Positions 20,673 to 23,238 of a DNA stretch of 23,238 nt are shown in pieces (positions within the stretch are counted from its first letter, which is position 1; each line of letters begins with the position of its first letter). The position numbers were made by a program, and so were the translations under genes. This DNA is from an uncultured Muribaculaceae bacterium (lineage in GTDB: Bacteria > Bacteroidota > Bacteroidia > Bacteroidales > Muribaculaceae), in NCBI GenBank assembly GCA_910584185.1, contig CAJTYC010000037.1, positions 1-23,238 on the forward strand. Direction: 5' to 3'. A model generated the notes under the pieces. The model worked only from the letters and a program-made list of their open reading frames with translations, did no database searches and was not told the origin of the DNA.

Positions 20673-22781
20673 TTACTTGTTGAAAGGTGGCGGGGTGCCG
20701 TCGTCTTCATCTTCCGCTACTCTTCTGAAGCCTTCGTCGAGGTCGGATGAGGTTTCGGGCCTTTGCTTGGATGCCTGATCCGGTGATTTCTGACTTTGTG
20801 ATGCGTTGTCGGCTGACTCGGCAGTGTTCTCCTTTTTATGGTCGAGCTGCTTGTTTAGCTCGATTATCTCGTCGGTGCGCGATTTCCATTGGCGTTTGCC
20901 TAATATCTTCTCTGCATCGTCGTGATATATTACCTCCTTCTCCACGAGCAAGTCGCGTATCTGGTTGTGCTGCTTGGCGTATTCGCGCAGGATGCTCTTT
21001 GCCCGCTCATATTGCTCGTTGATGATTCGCTTCACCTCCTCGTCGATGATGTCGGCAGTATGGTCGGAATATGGCTTCTGGAAGCCCATGTCCTGACCGC
21101 TTGAGTCATTATAGTTGAGGTTGGGGAGCTTGTCGCTCATACCATACACAAGCACGAGAGAACGGGCTATCTTGGTACATTTCTCAAGGTCATCGCTTGC
21201 ACCGGTGCCAATCTGACCGAGGAAGAGCTCTTCGGCGGCACGTCCGCCAAGAAGGCCACACATCGTGTCGAGCAACGCCTGCGTGGGGATAATCTGACGC
21301 TCTTCGGGTGCATACCAGGCTGCGCCGAGAGCACGGCCACGCGGCACAATTGTCACCTTAACCAACGGATTACCATACTTAGTCATCCAAGAGATAGTGG
21401 CATGTCCGGCCTCATGGGTAGCAATAGCCAACTTCTCCTCATCGGTGATGATGCGCGATTTTTTCTCCAATCCACCCACTATACGGTCTATGGCCTGCAT
21501 GAAGTCTGACCATTCCACAGCCTCCTTATTATTGCGGGCCGCAATAAGGGCAGCCTCGTTGCAGACGTTGGCTATGTCGGCACCTGAGAAACCTTGGGTC
21601 TGACGAGCGAGCTGCTCCACATCGAGCTTGCTTGTACACTTTATGTTGCGCAGATGCACCTGGAAAATCTCCATACGGTCGCTCAGTTCAGGGAGATCCA
21701 CATAAATCTGGCGGTCGAAACGTCCGGGACGAAGAAGAGCCTTATCGAGCATGTCGGCACGGTTGGTGGCAGCGAGACAAATCACGCCATTGTTCGACTG
21801 GAAACCATCCATCTCCGTAAGCATCTGGTTGAGCGTATTCTCGCGCTCATCGTTAGAACCCATGTTCGGGTTGCGTCCACGAGCACGACCCACGGCATCA
21901 ATCTCATCGATAAACACGATGCAAGGAGCTTTCTCCTTAGCCTGCTTAAAGAGATCGCGCACACGCGCGGCACCAACACCCACAAACATCTCCACGAAGT
22001 CAGAACCTGACATAGAGAGGAATGGAACGTCCGCCTCACCGGCTACGGCCTTAGCGAGCAGGGTCTTACCGGTGCCCGGAGGGCCAACGAGAAGAGCACC
22101 GCGTGGAATCTTGGCACCGAGTTCGGTGTAACGCTGCGGATTCTTCAAGAACTCCACAATCTCCTCAATCTCAACCTTAGCCTCGGCCAGACCAGCCACA
22201 TCCTTAAACGTGACGTTAGTGCCATTATTCTTATCAAAAACTATGGCCTTGGACTTGCCGACACTGAATATACCACCGGAACCACCGGCAGCACCCGACA
22301 TGCGCTTCGACATGAAGACCATCATTACAATAATCAAGAGAATAGGTCCGAAATACCACACGAACTTCATCAAGTCGCTACCCTTCTCATAGTTAACCTT
22401 TATCTCCGGCTTGCCCTGCTTGACAAGCTCGGCATTCCAGGCATCTATCTTATCCTGAATCTTATCGGACGAAGGTATGGTGGTCTTAATCTTCTTCTCA
22501 CCCGTCATTTGCGGGGTCATGTCGAAGTTATAAGCTTTCGCACCCTGCTCAGTCAAGAATCCCTCAGCTGTGCCGTTCTGGGTAAAAATAAGAATCTTGT
22601 CGAGTTCACCCTTTTGGGCGGATGTCTGAAATTGCGACCAGTTGACCTCCTTGATTTGCGAACCGTCCTGAAAATAATAGAGGGCAAGCAGCGAGAGGAT
22701 TATCAAGCCATACATCCAATACATATTGAATAGAGGCTTGCGGCTCTGTCCTTTGTTTTTGTTTGGTTTAAGAATGCTCAT
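20673..22781 (-). CDS. ftsH: ATP-dependent zinc metalloprotease FtsH
   Basis: FtsH is a membrane-anchored hexameric protease that removes damaged membrane proteins and regulatory proteins. The 702-residue protein has two membrane helices (about 22-38 and 145-160) flanking a periplasmic domain. The AAA module follows, with Walker A GPPGTGKT at 233-240, Walker B CIVFIDEIDAVGR and the second region of homology LLRPGRFDRQIYVDLP. The zinc site is HEAGH (456-460). The C-terminal 60 or so residues are charged and low-complexity (from about QLDHKKENTAES), longer than in E. coli FtsH, as is common in Bacteroidota. It lies 26 bases after rsfS and is probably co-transcribed with it. Confidence 0.97.
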   Translation of the reverse strand: MSILKPNKNKGQSRKPLFNMYWMYGLIILSLLALYYFQDGSQIKEVNWSQFQTSAQKGELDKILIFTQNGTAEGFLTEQGAKAYNFDMTPQMTGEKKIKTTIPSSDKIQDKIDAWNAELVKQGKPEIKVNYEKGSDLMKFVWYFGPILLIIVMMVFMSKRMSGAAGGSGGIFSVGKSKAIVFDKNNGTNVTFKDVAGLAEAKVEIEEIVEFLKNPQRYTELGAKIPRGALLVGPPGTGKTLLAKAVAGEADVPFLSMSGSDFVEMFVGVGAARVRDLFKQAKEKAPCIVFIDEIDAVGRARGRNPNMGSNDERENTLNQMLTEMDGFQSNNGVICLAATNRADMLDKALLRPGRFDRQIYVDLPELSDRMEIFQVHLRNIKCTSKLDVEQLARQTQGFSGADIANVCNEAALIAARNNKEAVEWSDFMQAIDRIVGGLEKKSRIITDEEKLAIATHEAGHATISWMTKYGNPLVKVTIVPRGRALGAAWYAPEERQIIPTQALLDTMCGLLGGRAAEELFLGQIGTGASDDLEKCTKIARSLVLVYGMSDKLPNLNYNDSSGQDMGFQKPYSDHTADIIDEEVKRIINEQYERAKSILREYAKQHNQIRDLLVEKEVIYHDDAEKILGKRQWKSRTDEIIELNKQLDHKKENTAESADNASQSQKSPDQASKQRPETSSDLDEGFRRVAEDEDDGTPPPFNK

Positions 22782-22807
22782 GTCGATATTCTGTGTGAGT
22801 GGAAAAA

Positions 22808-23170
22808 TCAGTCGAGATCGGGGAGTTCAGACACCTTGGCGTCGCTCCAAAGGTCCTCGATATTATAAAATTCGCGAGTCTCAGGCAGGAAAACATGCAC
22901 AAGAATCTCACCGTAGTCAATCACAATCCATTGAGAATTGCGATAACCGTCATAATTGTAAGGCTTGATATGCAGTTTTTCACGCACCTCCTCGCGGATA
23001 TTATCGGCAATTGCCGAAACCTGAGAAGTGGAATTGCCCTGACATACAATGAAAGCAGACGCAGGGGCGGTCTGGAGACCACTGAGGTCAATGTCGGTAA
23101 TCTTATGGCCTTTCCTGTTACGAATCGCCTCTATTATCGTCTCCTCGAGAGACGCAACGTTATTTGTCAT
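22808..23170 (-). CDS. rsfS: Ribosomal silencing factor RsfS
   Basis: RsfS binds ribosomal protein uL14 and blocks joining of the subunits under starvation. The 120-residue protein shows the Iojap/RsfS fold: SLEETIIEAIRNRKGHKITD, the conserved FIVCQGNSTSQVSAIADNI, and DYGEILVHVFLPETREFYNI followed by EDLWSDAK. The length is usual. It is the first gene of the rsfS-ftsH pair. Confidence 0.95.
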   Translation of the reverse strand: MTNNVASLEETIIEAIRNRKGHKITDIDLSGLQTAPASAFIVCQGNSTSQVSAIADNIREEVREKLHIKPYNYDGYRNSQWIVIDYGEILVHVFLPETREFYNIEDLWSDAKVSELPDLD

Positions 23171-23198
23171 ATGTTATATTAAGTTATTTAAGTTTCGC

Positions 23199-23206
23199 AA
23201 GTATAT
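23199..23206 (-). promoter_or_regulatory. Possible -7 box for rsfS-ftsH
   Basis: On the minus strand TATACTTG is one base off TAnnTTTG and lies 28 bases before the rsfS ATG. A clear TTTG box at the right distance is missing, so support is weak. Confidence 0.35.
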
Positions 23207-23238
23207 GATTGATGAGATAAGGGCATAAAAAAACGACA

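Overview
The window looks like a chromosomal segment of a Bacteroidales bacterium, possibly of the Muribaculaceae. The evidence is a set of promoter-like boxes fitting the Bacteroidota TTTG / TAnnTTTG pattern with 19-20 base spacing, a tRNA-Ser without an encoded CCA end, lipoprotein-anchored RND efflux parts, and protein sequences (RmuC, FtsH, RsfS, CdsA, the ThiS-ThiH set) typical of that order. The family-level placement is an inference. Almost every stretch is assigned, and most genes are ordinary housekeeping genes.

Positions 1-992. A phage-type lysozyme fragment on the minus strand runs off the left edge and lacks its N-terminus. A non-coding stretch with inverted and direct repeats follows, then tRNA-Ser(CGA) with its own promoter and terminator. 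Lysozyme, repeats and a tRNA 3' end together suggest the eroded edge of an integrated element. Positions 992-5039 (minus strand) hold a tight four-gene cluster. In transcription order it is an unrecognised modular, probably DNA-binding protein, a small HNH nuclease whose core resembles the HNH domain of Cas9, a BASS-like transporter, and rmuC. The first two genes overlap by four bases.

Positions 5505-12364 (plus strand) hold a complete tripartite RND efflux operon (adaptor, inner-membrane pump, outer-membrane factor), followed after 39 bases by a divergent lpxA-like acyltransferase gene. The pump carries an apparent extra pair of membrane segments in its central linker. Then come a terminator, cdsA with its own promoter, and a symmetrical terminator shared with the convergent dnaA (minus strand).

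Positions 15264-20500 (plus strand) hold a compact thiamine operon: thiS, a TenI/ThiE-like gene, thiE, thiG, thiC and thiH. It makes the thiazole (ThiS, ThiG, ThiH) and pyrimidine (ThiC) halves and joins them (ThiE). No TPP riboswitch and no thiF are visible here. After two strong hairpins comes the minus-strand rsfS-ftsH pair.

The signals most worth a second look are a GC-rich intergenic repeat present in three copies (about 918, 5119 and 13370), the DNA-binding protein/HNH gene pair, the enlarged RND pump, and the lysozyme relic beside tRNA-Ser.
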